NCBI GenBank assembly: GCA_031289615.1
Contig: JAITPD010000027.1
Location: forward strand, 1 to 37,815
Direction of reading: 5' to 3'
From: Lactobacillaceae bacterium
GTDB lineage: Bacteria; Bacillota; Bacilli; Lactobacillales; Lactobacillaceae
Length of the DNA stretch: 37,815 nucleotides
Shown here: one piece after another, positions 8,493 to 16,238 of the stretch
How the letters are laid out: the number at the start of each line of letters is the position of its first letter
How positions within the stretch are numbered: position 1 is the first letter of the stretch
The notes under the pieces: model-generated
The model's input: only the letters and a program-made list of their open reading frames with translations
Databases searched by the model: none
What the model was told of the DNA's origin: nothing
Made by a program: the position numbers and the translations under genes

Positions 8493-8891
8493 TTATTTTG
8501 CTTGACTTTTCTTAAATTCACGATTCATTGTCCGAATCTGTTTTAACATATGTCGATGATGAATCGCCCAAGAAATTGGATAAATAATTGTGACGAAAAC
8601 AACAGTCGTCATGATGCCTTCGAAATTGGTTTTAACAAAATAATTAAAGCCGATAATGGCCATCAAAGTCACGACGTACGCAATGATTCCGATATTAAAA
8701 ATACTCATTTCTGTGTAGTGATACAACAAATTAACGCTGACGATTACCAACATCATGATGTAAGCTGCCACAAGAATATTGAACGGAATTAATTTATTCG
8801 TAATGACAACGACCAATGTGAAAATACCGGTCGCTTCTAACGCCCGTCGCAGAGCCAAAATAACTGCTTTGATAATTTCTTTATTCTCCAT
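8493..8891 (-). CDS. DUF3021 family membrane protein
   Basis: Small integral membrane protein of 132 aa with four hydrophobic segments (about residues 18-34, 37-56, 64-84, 93-109) and a basic C-terminal tail. In Firmicutes this family is typically paired with a LytTR-domain DNA-binding protein, and here the start overlaps the end of such a gene by 11 bases. The membrane partner is thought to restrain or sense for the regulator; that is inference from genome pairing, as no biochemical role is established. RBS GGGTGATGG precedes the ATG. Confidence 0.75.
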   Translation of the reverse strand: MENKEIIKAVILALRRALEATGIFTLVVVITNKLIPFNILVAAYIMMLVIVSVNLLYHYTEMSIFNIGIIAYVVTLMAIIGFNYFVKTNFEGIMTTVVFVTIIYPISWAIHHRHMLKQIRTMNREFKKSQAK

Positions 8892-9339
8892 CAGCCATCA
8901 CCCTCCGTAACTCTTTCATATAAGTCCGCGTAACCTGAAACGTCTCGCCTGTTTTTAACTGAGCCATCACTGTGCCCGTAAAACTCAAATCCAAATGGTC
9001 CAGATAATTCAAATTAATAATGACTGGTTTTGAAATCTGTACAAAGTCAGCCGACAATTGTTCCTTGAGCTTGTACAGCCGTTCACGTTCTTGATAATTC
9101 TTTTGTGGCGTATAAATCTGCAAAAAATCGCCCATGACTTCAACGGCCCGAATTTCCTGCTCATTCACTCTCACCAAAACCTGCTTTTGATGATCCTTAA
9201 TTAATAATGTTTGTGCACCATCTTCTGGAAATTTCTCGAGATAGTTTAATAAACGGTCAACTTTAGCATCTTTTTCTGGCGCAGCAACCGTCACGTTTAA
9301 TTCCGTTAAATTTAATTTTTGCAAGAATTCAATTTTCAT
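8881..9339 (-). CDS. LytTR-domain transcriptional regulator
   Basis: DNA-binding protein of 152 aa with a LytTR domain over about residues 50-148: LLIKDHQKQVLVRVNEQEIRA, then MGDFLQIYTPQK, LKEQLSADFVQISKPVIINL and a LRRVMADGE end. There is no receiver domain, so it is a stand-alone LytTR regulator like those paired with DUF3021 membrane proteins. The gene begins 4 bases after the preceding membrane protein gene and overlaps the DUF3021 gene, so the three are co-transcribed. Its RBS is weak (AAAGTGAT), suggesting translational coupling. Likely targets are its own promoter and unknown envelope genes. Confidence 0.85.
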   Translation of the reverse strand: MKIEFLQKLNLTELNVTVAAPEKDAKVDRLLNYLEKFPEDGAQTLLIKDHQKQVLVRVNEQEIRAVEVMGDFLQIYTPQKNYQERERLYKLKEQLSADFVQISKPVIINLNYLDHLDLSFTGTVMAQLKTGETFQVTRTYMKELRRVMADGE

Positions 9340-9343
9340 ATTA

Positions 9344-9796
9344 TCACTTTAACATATTCACCCGCCGGAGCAAAAAGAAACGCTGAACACCTAATGAAAC
9401 TGCAATATAAAGCACGATTGACGTTCCGCTGAGTTTTTCCATCCCAGGAATTTGCAGGCCCGTTACAACTTGATCATAAATAATGTGCAGGCCAATTGCG
9501 ACGATCCACAAAATAACCGACATTGCGTGTCCTTGTCGATACCAGATTCCATTTTCTTGAAAGACTTGATAACTTTGCGCCCGAATTAGAGCCATCACTG
9601 CTGCTAAGACAACCATGCCCACGATGAACAAAATACCATTCACATTTTGAATCCCCGGAATAATTTCAACCAGTCCAATCACTCCGATAATCAGCATGCT
9701 TTTCATCTTGTCTTGCACTTCAGACTTACGAATTTGCCGATATAGTACAAAAGCAATCACAGCCACCGCAACTACTAAATTTTGCAAACTAGTCAT
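9344..9796 (-). CDS. Membrane protein, possibly CcdC-like (DUF1453)
   Basis: 150-aa integral membrane protein with about four hydrophobic segments, starting SLQNLVVAVAVIAFVLYRQI and containing a charged VQDKMKS turn followed by MLIIGVIGLVEIIPGI. The layout (N-terminal helix, YRQ, then paired helices) recalls CcdC-type proteins, but that match is by eye only. It heads the LytTR/DUF3021 operon (RBS GAGGTAA) and is probably co-regulated. It may be a third part of the same sensing unit rather than a cytochrome-related protein; no haem or thiol motif is seen. Confidence 0.55.
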   Translation of the reverse strand: MTSLQNLVVAVAVIAFVLYRQIRKSEVQDKMKSMLIIGVIGLVEIIPGIQNVNGILFIVGMVVLAAVMALIRAQSYQVFQENGIWYRQGHAMSVILWIVAIGLHIIYDQVVTGLQIPGMEKLSGTSIVLYIAVSLGVQRFFLLRRVNMLK

Positions 9797-9835
9797 TTGA
9801 CTTACCTCACTTAATTGGTAGGATCAATATAAATC

Positions 9836-9881
9836 AAAAACATGCTACCAACCAGCATTTTTCGGTAAGTTGCATGTTTTT
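9836..9881. terminator. Bidirectional hairpin terminator
   Basis: Arms AAAAACATGC and GCATGTTTTT, extended inward by ACTTACC pairing with GGTTGGT. U-tracts flank both sides, but on the minus strand it sits 17 bases after the fnr stop, so fnr is the main user. Confidence 0.8.
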
Positions 9882-9898
9882 GAGGGTAAGTGACTTTA

Positions 9899-10912
9899 TC
9901 ACCCGATTTTGCCATCCTTAATTGTCAAACCAGATGAATGCACCACCCCTTGATGATCAGGAAAATACTTAGCAATAATCGCATTCACTGCCGTTGGAAC
10001 TTCTCCAAATCCTGTCGCAATCAGTTCAGCCTTATTTTCATAACCAGCCACATCTCCGACAGCAAACACACCCGGTATCGTAGTCTCCATTGTCTGCTTC
10101 ACGGTGAACTTCTGGCGCTCAACGACCGGCTGAATCGACCAGCCAGCGACAATCTTGTTTTCAGAAAGGAAGCCATAATTTACCATCATCGAATCAACAT
10201 TCAACAATTTTTGCTCATCACCTCGCGCCATCGTAAGCTCAACATCAAGCGAACCATCTGCATTTTTAGTGATTTTATCAATATTATATGGCGTTTGCTT
10301 GATCACTGATGACTGCTCTAAAGCCGTCACCGCATGTTCCATTGCCCGGAAATTATCACGACGATGCGTCAAATGAACTTCTTTGGCCACATCCGTTAAC
10401 AGAGTTGCCATATCCACAGCTGAATCGCCACCACCAGCAACCAAGACACGTTGATCGCGGAAATCTTCGAGATCATTTAAAAAATAATGAACCCCCTCTT
10501 CTTCTAGGCCGTCCCAAACTTCGAGCGGTAACTTGCGTGGATTGAAAGCTCCTTTTCCAGTGGCAACAATCACAGCCTTAGCCAGCAAATGTTCGTCTTG
10601 GCTTGTGATAATCTCAAATCCATCAGCCGTTTGACGCACATCAGTCACAGTCGTATCCAAGCGCAAATCATGATTAAACTGCTCCATCTGGGCTTTCAGT
10701 TGTTCAATCAGTTCACTTCCCGTAGTTTTTACGAATCCAGGAATATCCAAAATTTGCTTCTGCGGATATAAATTAGAAGTCTGCCCTCCCACAGTTTTCA
10801 AGCTTTCAATGATCGTCACGTTTAGTTCGCGCAATCCGGAATAAAACGCAGCGAACATTCCAACCGGTCCAGCCCCAATAATTACCACATCTGTCTGTTT
10901 CATCTCAGTCAT
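9899..10912 (-). CDS. Ferredoxin/flavodoxin-NADP+ reductase type 2 (YumC-like)
   Basis: FAD- and NADPH-binding cytosolic flavoenzyme that passes electrons between NADPH and ferredoxin or flavodoxin. The FAD dinucleotide motif GAGPVG is at residues 13-18, then AAFYSGLRELNVTIIES and GGQTSNLYP typical of YumC. The NADPH motif GGGDSAVD starts at about residue 160, and GVFAVGDVAGY is the second FAD contact near the C-terminus. There is no CxxC pair, so it is not thioredoxin reductase. Length 337 aa matches the family. RBS GAGGAC lies 8 bases before the ATG; a -10 TATAAT occurs at 10945-10950. Transcribed alone. Confidence 0.9.
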   Translation of the reverse strand: MTEMKQTDVVIIGAGPVGMFAAFYSGLRELNVTIIESLKTVGGQTSNLYPQKQILDIPGFVKTTGSELIEQLKAQMEQFNHDLRLDTTVTDVRQTADGFEIITSQDEHLLAKAVIVATGKGAFNPRKLPLEVWDGLEEEGVHYFLNDLEDFRDQRVLVAGGGDSAVDMATLLTDVAKEVHLTHRRDNFRAMEHAVTALEQSSVIKQTPYNIDKITKNADGSLDVELTMARGDEQKLLNVDSMMVNYGFLSENKIVAGWSIQPVVERQKFTVKQTMETTIPGVFAVGDVAGYENKAELIATGFGEVPTAVNAIIAKYFPDHQGVVHSSGLTIKDGKIG

Positions 10913-11016
10913 TTTTTTGTCCTCATCTGAATGATTATGATTTAATTATAAGCGAAATATGAATCAGTGCGTTAAAAATGGGCAAATTTCAATAATAATT
11001 TGGAATTGATGGTTTC

Positions 11017-11048
11017 AAAAAACGACCCCTCCTTTCAGAAGAATCGCT
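11017..11048 (-). terminator. Terminator after the first BspA-like gene
   Basis: Minus-strand GCGATTCTTCT, loop GAA, AGGAGGGGTCGT, then TTTTTTG. Pairing uses several G-U pairs and one bulge. It lies 13 bases past the stop codon. Confidence 0.65.
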
Positions 11049-11060
11049 TTGCATAAATTT

Positions 11061-12362
11061 TTAACGTGCATCTGGATCCGAAGTTTCAATCGTGTAGTTC
11101 ACCGTATCCGTATAGGTTCCCGCATACTTGAATTGCGAACCAACTGGCAAAGTTGCATAAACTATTTGAACTGTGTCTGTAGTCGCCGTTCCATCCACCG
11201 TGAATGTCAGCCATCCGCCACTACTCAACTGACTACGATTCGCTTCTGTCCCAAAGTTATAGGCCACACCCGTCGAATCCCCTTCTGTTTTCAGATGCCA
11301 ATTAGTTAAAGGTGAAGTCGCACTTATTTTGATGAGACTTTCCTCGTATGGCAACTTTGGATAAGCCTTTAACACGACATTTCCAGTCCCATATTTGTCT
11401 GATGGTGAAATTGTGATTGTCGCTGGAATTGTGATGGTGTAGCTCGGATCAACTGTATAGTCTACAAGCGTTTTCCCGATTGCACCTTGCCAGACATACG
11501 TGTCAATTTTGCCACTATTATTATGATCTGCCGCCATTGCAGTTGAACTTACTATATTCCCGTTAGGTTCATGCTCTTTACCAGTTCCAACTTCACGCCA
11601 ATCTTCTGAAAAAACAGTATATCCACCAAATTGAGTATCAATAACTGGATTAGGGAGTGCATAGTCAGTGTCGGGAGTCAGATAAAAATCTGGACCCAAT
11701 GTTAATTTCCAAAGCTTAGGTGTGTCCTTAAACATCCAATTTTCACTTCGAATATCTGGGTTTTTCCACGTTGACAAATCTAGCTCTTGCAGTTCATAAC
11801 AATAAGCAAACATAACATTACAAGTTTGTACAGTCTGTAAATTCCACCCCGTTACATTAATCTTATTTAAATTTGAACAATAAGCGAACATGAATTCACA
11901 AGCACTCACTTTTGAGACATCCCATGATGAAAGATCCAGCTCACGCACTGATTCACAATCATAAAATGCTCGAACCAATTTTGTTGATTTGGACACATTT
12001 AAATTTTCTAAGCCAACAAATTCAGTACATTTCCACATATAAGCAAATAAATTATATGCATTCGTATTTGTATACACTAATCCTTCGATTTTAATTTTAT
12101 AAATATAATCCACATACTTATCCCAAGGGTAGTATGTGGATTGACTATTATTATTGGCTAATGTACCACCTTCCGAGCTTAACGTTAAAACACCGTCATT
12201 ATCCAGGTTCCAATCAACATCACCAGATTTTCCGCTAGCAGTCGCTGCATGCGCTACTGAGCCAATACCAGGAATCATCACGCCTGCAATCGGTGCAACT
12301 GCGCCACCAACTACGATTGCTAATAGCGCCAAAGTTTGTGCTAATTTCTTATGCCATTTCAT
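11061..12362 (-). CDS. Secreted BspA-like leucine-rich repeat (DUF285) surface protein, copy A
   Basis: Exported protein of 433 aa. The signal peptide covers residues 1-39 (MKWHKK, hydrophobic core, AHA). Residues ~105-225 hold DUF285 repeats, each built like LRELDLSSWDVSKV...FMFAYC, as in BspA adhesins. A C-terminal beta-rich domain (~305-430) contains YTITIPATITI and AGTYTDTVNYTIE. No LPXTG, WxL, LysM or GW motif is seen, so the mode of wall attachment is open; the C-terminal domain may serve. RBS AAGGAG is 6 bases before the ATG. A perfect cre operator sits just upstream. Tandem paralogue of the next gene. Probable adhesin; host or matrix target unknown. Confidence 0.85.
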   Translation of the reverse strand: MKWHKKLAQTLALLAIVVGGAVAPIAGVMIPGIGSVAHAATASGKSGDVDWNLDNDGVLTLSSEGGTLANNNSQSTYYPWDKYVDYIYKIKIEGLVYTNTNAYNLFAYMWKCTEFVGLENLNVSKSTKLVRAFYDCESVRELDLSSWDVSKVSACEFMFAYCSNLNKINVTGWNLQTVQTCNVMFAYCYELQELDLSTWKNPDIRSENWMFKDTPKLWKLTLGPDFYLTPDTDYALPNPVIDTQFGGYTVFSEDWREVGTGKEHEPNGNIVSSTAMAADHNNSGKIDTYVWQGAIGKTLVDYTVDPSYTITIPATITISPSDKYGTGNVVLKAYPKLPYEESLIKISATSPLTNWHLKTEGDSTGVAYNFGTEANRSQLSSGGWLTFTVDGTATTDTVQIVYATLPVGSQFKYAGTYTDTVNYTIETSDPDAR

Positions 12363-12376
12363 AGTCTGCTCCTTTT

Positions 12377-12390
12377 TGAAAACGTTTTCA
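12377..12390 (-). promoter_or_regulatory. cre operator (CcpA) upstream of BspA-like copy A
   Basis: TGAAAACGTTTTCA is a perfect palindrome matching the cre consensus TGWNANCGNTNWCA at every fixed position. It lies between a probable promoter (-35 TTAGAA, 16 bp, -10 TATATG on the minus strand) and the RBS, so CcpA binding should block transcription on preferred sugars. Confidence 0.8.
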
Positions 12391-12399
12391 TATATAAGG

Positions 12400-12512
12400 T
12401 CAGCATACGCTTCTAATAGGGTTAAACTAGGGGCTATTCTGTATCCCCCCCCGAATTTTTTGTGATTTTTACATGACTATTGAAAAACGTTGAGCTGGTT
12501 GGCTCAACGCTT
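12400..12512 (-). repeat. Duplicated promoter/terminator block, copy A, with C8/G8 tract
   Basis: About 113 bp nearly identical to 13969-14080. In minus-strand order it holds the terminator of the upstream paralogue, a homopolymer of 8 G (12445-12452) and the region leading to the promoter and cre site of copy A. The homopolymer differs in length from the other block (9 G). Confidence 0.85.
12483..12509 (-). terminator. Terminator after BspA-like copy B
   Basis: Minus-strand CGTTGAGC, loop CAACCA, GCTCAACG, then TTTTTCAAT. Perfect 8-bp stem. It ends the upstream paralogue and lies inside the duplicated block. Confidence 0.85.
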
Positions 12513-12546
12513 TAGAAATTTTCTTGTTGTTAAAATTTCACGTATT

Positions 12547-13926
12547 CTACTTCGGTTCCGGATGTAAAGTTTCAATCGTGTAGTTCACTGTATCAGTGTA
12601 AGTTCCAGCATACTTAAACTGCGAACCAGCCAGAACTGAGGCATAAACAGTCCGGCTCTCTGTTAACGGATTAGTTCCATCTGCATTAAACGTTAATTTA
12701 CCACCATTTTTCAAATCATCGCCAGTTGAGCTTGTCCCAAATTTATAAGCAACGCCAGTATCGTCATGCTCTTTTGTCAGCTTCCATGCTGATGAAGTCA
12801 CACCGATTGTAATAAGGCTCTCTTCATATGGCAACTTTGGATTTGCGCCCAACACAACGGCACCTGACCCATATTTATTAGTCGAATCAATCGTAATCCC
12901 AGTTGGAATCGTGATTGTGTAACTCGGTTCAACGGTGTAGTCGACAGTTGTGTCGCCCAGCGTGCCTTGCCAGACATAGGTTTCAGTTTTGTTTGATGCT
13001 GCATGATGCGCCAAAACATTTATGGCGGATACTTCATCACCTAATGGATTGATTGCTGAGCCGCCACTAACACTATCAATTTCACGCCAAAGAGCTGACT
13101 TAACGGTGAAATTCATATTAAATTCTGTCCCTGGAATAGGTGCAACTAATTCCCCCTCTTGTCCAACATTTGTTACTTTAAAATTAGCACCCAACGTCAG
13201 TTTCCATAGATTGTCACATTGATAAAACATGTATGGAACTTGAAGTGATGTTGACCATGTCGACAAATCAAGAGTCGTTAATGCTCTACATCCTCCAAAA
13301 AATGCACTCATATTTTTTGCTTGTGCCACTGTCCAACCAGTCACATTTATTTTCTTTAAAGCATAACAGTTATTAAATACAGAAACCATTTGTTCTACGT
13401 TTGCTGTATTCCAATGTGACACATCTAATGCCGTTACCGCCCAGCAACCCTGGAATATATAATCCATATCTTGAACACTAGCAACATTCCAGTTTGACAC
13501 ATTAATTGAGATTAACTTATTACAATTTCCAAACATCGATCTCATATTTGTTACATGAGAAACATCCAGGTTTTGACCACCTTCAAAAATTGTTAAATTA
13601 GTTAAATTGTAAAATGCTTCCTGGGAGTCCTCATTTGCAATTACCCCTGGTTCAATTATAATTTTTGTGATGTCAGTACGATATTCTGTCCAATCTCCTT
13701 GTAATTGATTGGTAACCCCCAGTGTTCCTTTTTCAACCGTTAACACACCATCTTCAAGGACCCAATGACATGTTCCAAAGGTGTTTTCTGCGGTAACTGC
13801 TGCATGCACAACCGATTCTATTCCAGGAATAACGATGCTTGCAGCAGGCGTAATAGCGCCACCAGCTACCACTGCCACTAATGCCAATGTCTGTGCAAAT
13901 TTTTTTATCAATTTAGTTCTCTTCAT
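12547..13926 (-). CDS. Secreted BspA-like leucine-rich repeat (DUF285) surface protein, copy B
   Basis: 459-aa paralogue of the downstream gene. The signal peptide is residues 1-43, ending VVHA, with the same AQTLAL core. DUF285 repeats at ~115-255 include LDVSHVTNMRSMFGNC and LDVSHWNTANVEQMVSVF. The C-terminal domain (~320-455) mirrors copy A, including VDYTVEPSYTITIP, PKLPYEES and AGTYTDTVNYTIE. The domain ends are much better conserved between the two copies than the repeats, suggesting diversification of the binding face. No wall-sorting motif. RBS GGAG and an ATG fit. It has its own terminator, so the two genes are separate units under matched promoters. Confidence 0.85.
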   Translation of the reverse strand: MKRTKLIKKFAQTLALVAVVAGGAITPAASIVIPGIESVVHAAVTAENTFGTCHWVLEDGVLTVEKGTLGVTNQLQGDWTEYRTDITKIIIEPGVIANEDSQEAFYNLTNLTIFEGGQNLDVSHVTNMRSMFGNCNKLISINVSNWNVASVQDMDYIFQGCWAVTALDVSHWNTANVEQMVSVFNNCYALKKINVTGWTVAQAKNMSAFFGGCRALTTLDLSTWSTSLQVPYMFYQCDNLWKLTLGANFKVTNVGQEGELVAPIPGTEFNMNFTVKSALWREIDSVSGGSAINPLGDEVSAINVLAHHAASNKTETYVWQGTLGDTTVDYTVEPSYTITIPTGITIDSTNKYGSGAVVLGANPKLPYEESLITIGVTSSAWKLTKEHDDTGVAYKFGTSSTGDDLKNGGKLTFNADGTNPLTESRTVYASVLAGSQFKYAGTYTDTVNYTIETLHPEPK

Positions 13927-13945
13927 TTTCTGCTCCTTTTTCTTT

Positions 13946-13959
13946 TGAAAGCGCTTTTA
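13946..13959 (-). promoter_or_regulatory. cre-like operator upstream of BspA-like copy B
   Basis: TGAAAGCGCTTTTA matches the cre consensus except for the penultimate base. It occupies the same place as the perfect cre of copy A, just after a probable -10 TACATA (with -35 TTGAAA 16 bp upstream). Confidence 0.65.
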
Positions 13960-13968
13960 TGTACAAGC

Positions 13969-14080
13969 TCAGCATACGCTTTCAATAGGCTTAAACTGGG
14001 TGTTATTCTGTACCCCCCCCCGAATTTTTTGTGATTTTTACATGACTATTGAAAAACGTTGAGCTGGTTGGGCTCACGCT
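13969..14080 (-). repeat. Duplicated promoter/terminator block, copy B, with C9/G9 tract
   Basis: Near-identical to 12400-12512. The G tract is 9 long (14013-14021). The hairpin arms here, 14057-14064 and 14072-14079, carry a mismatch, and no gene ends directly before them, so it is a relic of the duplication. Together with 14081-14234 this fills the 308-bp gap between the surface-protein and SseB genes. Confidence 0.8.
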
Positions 14081-14138
14081 TGATTAGATCTTTTGATTAT
14101 AAACGCCTTACGCACTTTTGAATCTTACGACTCTAAGC

Positions 14139-14178
14139 AAAAAAATATTCGTCGCGCCTTGCGTAACGAATATTTTTT
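14139..14178. terminator. Bidirectional terminator between SseB and BspA-like genes
   Basis: Arms AAAAAATATTCGT and ACGAATATTTTTT around a 12-base loop, an almost perfect stem flanked by A/T tracts on both sides. It terminates the SseB-like gene on the minus strand. Confidence 0.85.
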
Positions 14179-14234
14179 ACTTAGCTCGTTTATTCAATTT
14201 TTCACTGCGTTCAAAACCAGCGCTTCATGCTTTC

Positions 14235-15056
14235 TTATAAATTGCGCTCATAGAACGTCTTGAATTCTGATAGGTCAATTCCTTCCAAGCGGTTAATTGG
14301 TGCAACTTCACCCAATGCATCTTCGCCAAGCACAGTCTTGAAGCCAGTTTGGAACTTTTCAACCATCTCATTTAGTTGCTCAACATCTGGACCATCAATC
14401 ACCAAGAAATAACGACCTTCATTAGTTGCCTTATTTTCAAGCCACAACAGGTACATCTTAGTAACCGTACCCATTGCATCGTCAGCAACCCCAATCAATT
14501 CGTATTGCAAAGGAGTTGGTACATCAGCTGGAATCGAGATTTCCATTTCCATGTTTTCAGGTTCTTCCGTCGCAGATTCAGCATTAACCTGCGCCTCATT
14601 TTGTTCAACCTTAGTATAATTTTGCGCCAAATAAGCCATGTTTTGGCGACTAATTGGCATCCCGTCATCTTCAATAAATGGGTTCAACGCCAACGCACCA
14701 AGGCTGTCATCTTTGTCAAACATCTCCATGAAATCGACAAATGGCATCGTCAAAACTTTAACATCTGCAGGCCAACCTTCAGGATTAGCATTGAAATTCT
14801 TCTCATCCGTGAACACAGGGAATACACGCTTACCTTCTTCATCCACGAATGTCATCAGGCGAATTTCTTCACCCGATTCAACCGTAACTCCGCCGTTTTC
14901 ATCAATTAATGACTCGTCTGGAATTTGAACTGGCACCAAAAATGATGCATTTAATAAGTTAATCTCAAACGTCTGTTGCTTTTCAGGTGCTTGGTCCGCC
15001 TTAAATGCAGCCAAAGCCTCAAGTAAACCATCATTGTTAAATTGTTGTTCTGCCAT
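14235..15056 (-). CDS. SseB-family protein, copy 1
   Basis: Probably cytosolic 273-aa protein with an SseB N-terminal domain (about residues 6-150: a helical start, then ASFLVPVQI, GEEIRLMTFVDEEGKRVFPVFTDE, LTMPFVDFMEM and LALNPF) and a C-terminal SseB-like domain from about 175. SseB was named from enhanced serine sensitivity in E. coli; its biochemical role is not known, and similar domains occur in type VII-related or stress contexts. The reading frame runs up to 15146, but the ATG at 15056 has GAGG six bases upstream and the family start. Strongly acidic middle (EEPENMEMEI). Followed by a paralogue upstream with its own terminator. Confidence 0.7.
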   Translation of the reverse strand: MAEQQFNNDGLLEALAAFKADQAPEKQQTFEINLLNASFLVPVQIPDESLIDENGGVTVESGEEIRLMTFVDEEGKRVFPVFTDEKNFNANPEGWPADVKVLTMPFVDFMEMFDKDDSLGALALNPFIEDDGMPISRQNMAYLAQNYTKVEQNEAQVNAESATEEPENMEMEISIPADVPTPLQYELIGVADDAMGTVTKMYLLWLENKATNEGRYFLVIDGPDVEQLNEMVEKFQTGFKTVLGEDALGEVAPINRLEGIDLSEFKTFYERNL

Positions 15057-15145
15057 TAGTGGCCTCATTTCTTCGTTAAATTGACTTTTTTGTCTATCTT
15101 TTATTTTAACATGAAACAGCTCGTTAAATGTGTAACTCACCCTCA

Positions 15146-15178
15146 AAATAAAAAATCCTTAGCACCTAAACTAAGGAC
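15146..15178 (-). terminator. Terminator after SseB-family copy 2
   Basis: Minus-strand GTCCTTAG, loop, CTAAGGAT, then TTTTTATTTT. It starts 8 bases after the stop codon. Confidence 0.85.
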
Positions 15179-15185
15179 CTTTCGA

Positions 15186-15977
15186 TTACAAATCGTTCTT
15201 GTTGTAAATTGGCTTGTGTTCAGCAATATTTGCATAGCCAAGTTGTGCGACTCCAAGGATTGTCCCAAACTCTGGCGCCTTCTCTGACACCTTAGCAAAT
15301 GCGAACAAACGGGCAATTGCTTCTTCGATATCTGCTTCTGCGTCTGTTGCCACAACGTAAACTGATTGAGTTTGTTCACCCTGCAAGTCCAGTGCCCAAA
15401 CCGTTTCAATTGATGGAACCTGCTCAGGTAACTCTTTAGCCAACAATTCCGCAAATTCTGTCTGATCTTTAGAACTTTGCACGATTTCGACTTCAGGACG
15501 CGAACGAATTAATTTAACTTGTTCAGCTAGATAGCCCAAGTTTGCGCGGTCCAAGACAATGTTTGCGCCAAACGGATCGATGACCAACCCAGCAGCCGGC
15601 TTGTAACCACCAACGATTGCCATGAACTGGTCAATGCTCAACAACGCACTCACTAATAATTCAGAATGCTTTGAAGTCGCCATCCACTTTTCATACTCTG
15701 CTTGCGTTGAAAAAACCGGAAACAGCTCGTCGCCTTCGTTATTTGAAACCAGTTGATAGTTAACTTGAACATCGCCGTTATAGTCAACTTCGATCGCGCC
15801 GTTGACTTCCTTTAGCTCAGCGTTGTTAACCTGCACAGGCGTGTACAAACGTGAATTCGCAATCTGGGCAATAAAGTTGCTTTCAGTTTCTGGAATTGGT
15901 TCTGAAACGTACTCCTCAATTGCTTTTGCTAGTCGTGAATTATCAATTGCTTCGTTAAAATAAATTTTTTGACCCAT
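15186..15977 (-). CDS. SseB-family protein, copy 2
   Basis: 263-aa paralogue of the downstream gene with the same two-domain plan: N-terminal SseB domain (SRLYTPVQV, YQLVSNNEGDELFPVFST, LVSALLSIDQFMAIV, AGLVIDPFGANIVLDRANL) and a C-terminal domain from about residue 170. Overall identity with copy 1 is modest, so the duplication is old. No signal peptide or membrane segment. RBS AAGGGG lies 7 bases before the ATG. The terminator between the two genes implies separate expression, although read-through is possible. Function not assigned beyond the family. Confidence 0.7.
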   Translation of the reverse strand: MGQKIYFNEAIDNSRLAKAIEEYVSEPIPETESNFIAQIANSRLYTPVQVNNAELKEVNGAIEVDYNGDVQVNYQLVSNNEGDELFPVFSTQAEYEKWMATSKHSELLVSALLSIDQFMAIVGGYKPAAGLVIDPFGANIVLDRANLGYLAEQVKLIRSRPEVEIVQSSKDQTEFAELLAKELPEQVPSIETVWALDLQGEQTQSVYVVATDAEADIEEAIARLFAFAKVSEKAPEFGTILGVAQLGYANIAEHKPIYNKNDL

Positions 15978-16076
15978 GCCTTCGCCCCTTAATGTTTTCT
16001 TCAGTATAGCAAATTTATTGACAAGCTCTTAAAAAAAGGGAATAAGATTGATCAGTGTTATTTGTAATTGAATAAA

Positions 16077-16237
16077 TCAGCTTCGCTAAAGATTCTTTAC
16101 GTTCGGATGGCCCTGCACGATTCATGCCGAATGGCGAAATAATTCGCCAATTTCATGGCGCTAAAGCACGCGTGAAAAGGTTCGGCTAGATTCGGCAAGG
16201 GCTGGTCATCCGACGACAGAATCGCTTCGCTGATCAG
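16077..16237 (-). repeat. Dispersed repeat, copy 3 (full, inverted relative to copy 2)
   Basis: Begins TCAGCTTCGCTAAAGATTC and ends GAATCGCTTCGCTGATCAGC, the same two ends as copy 2 in opposite orientation. The middle holds the hairpin GGCGAAATAATTCGCC (16133-16148). The inner sequence diverges from copy 2 more than the ends do, as expected for a structured or mobile non-coding element. It is directly followed by a long palindrome (16239-16424). Confidence 0.8.
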
Positions 16238-16238
16238 C

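Noticed and set aside
9899-10912. Thioredoxin reductase
   Set aside because: The CxxC redox pair is absent; YumC-type motifs fit better.
11049-12465. Several plus-strand ORFs of 60-103 aa antisense to the BspA-like genes
   Set aside because: Shadows of the real coding frames; no RBS and odd composition.
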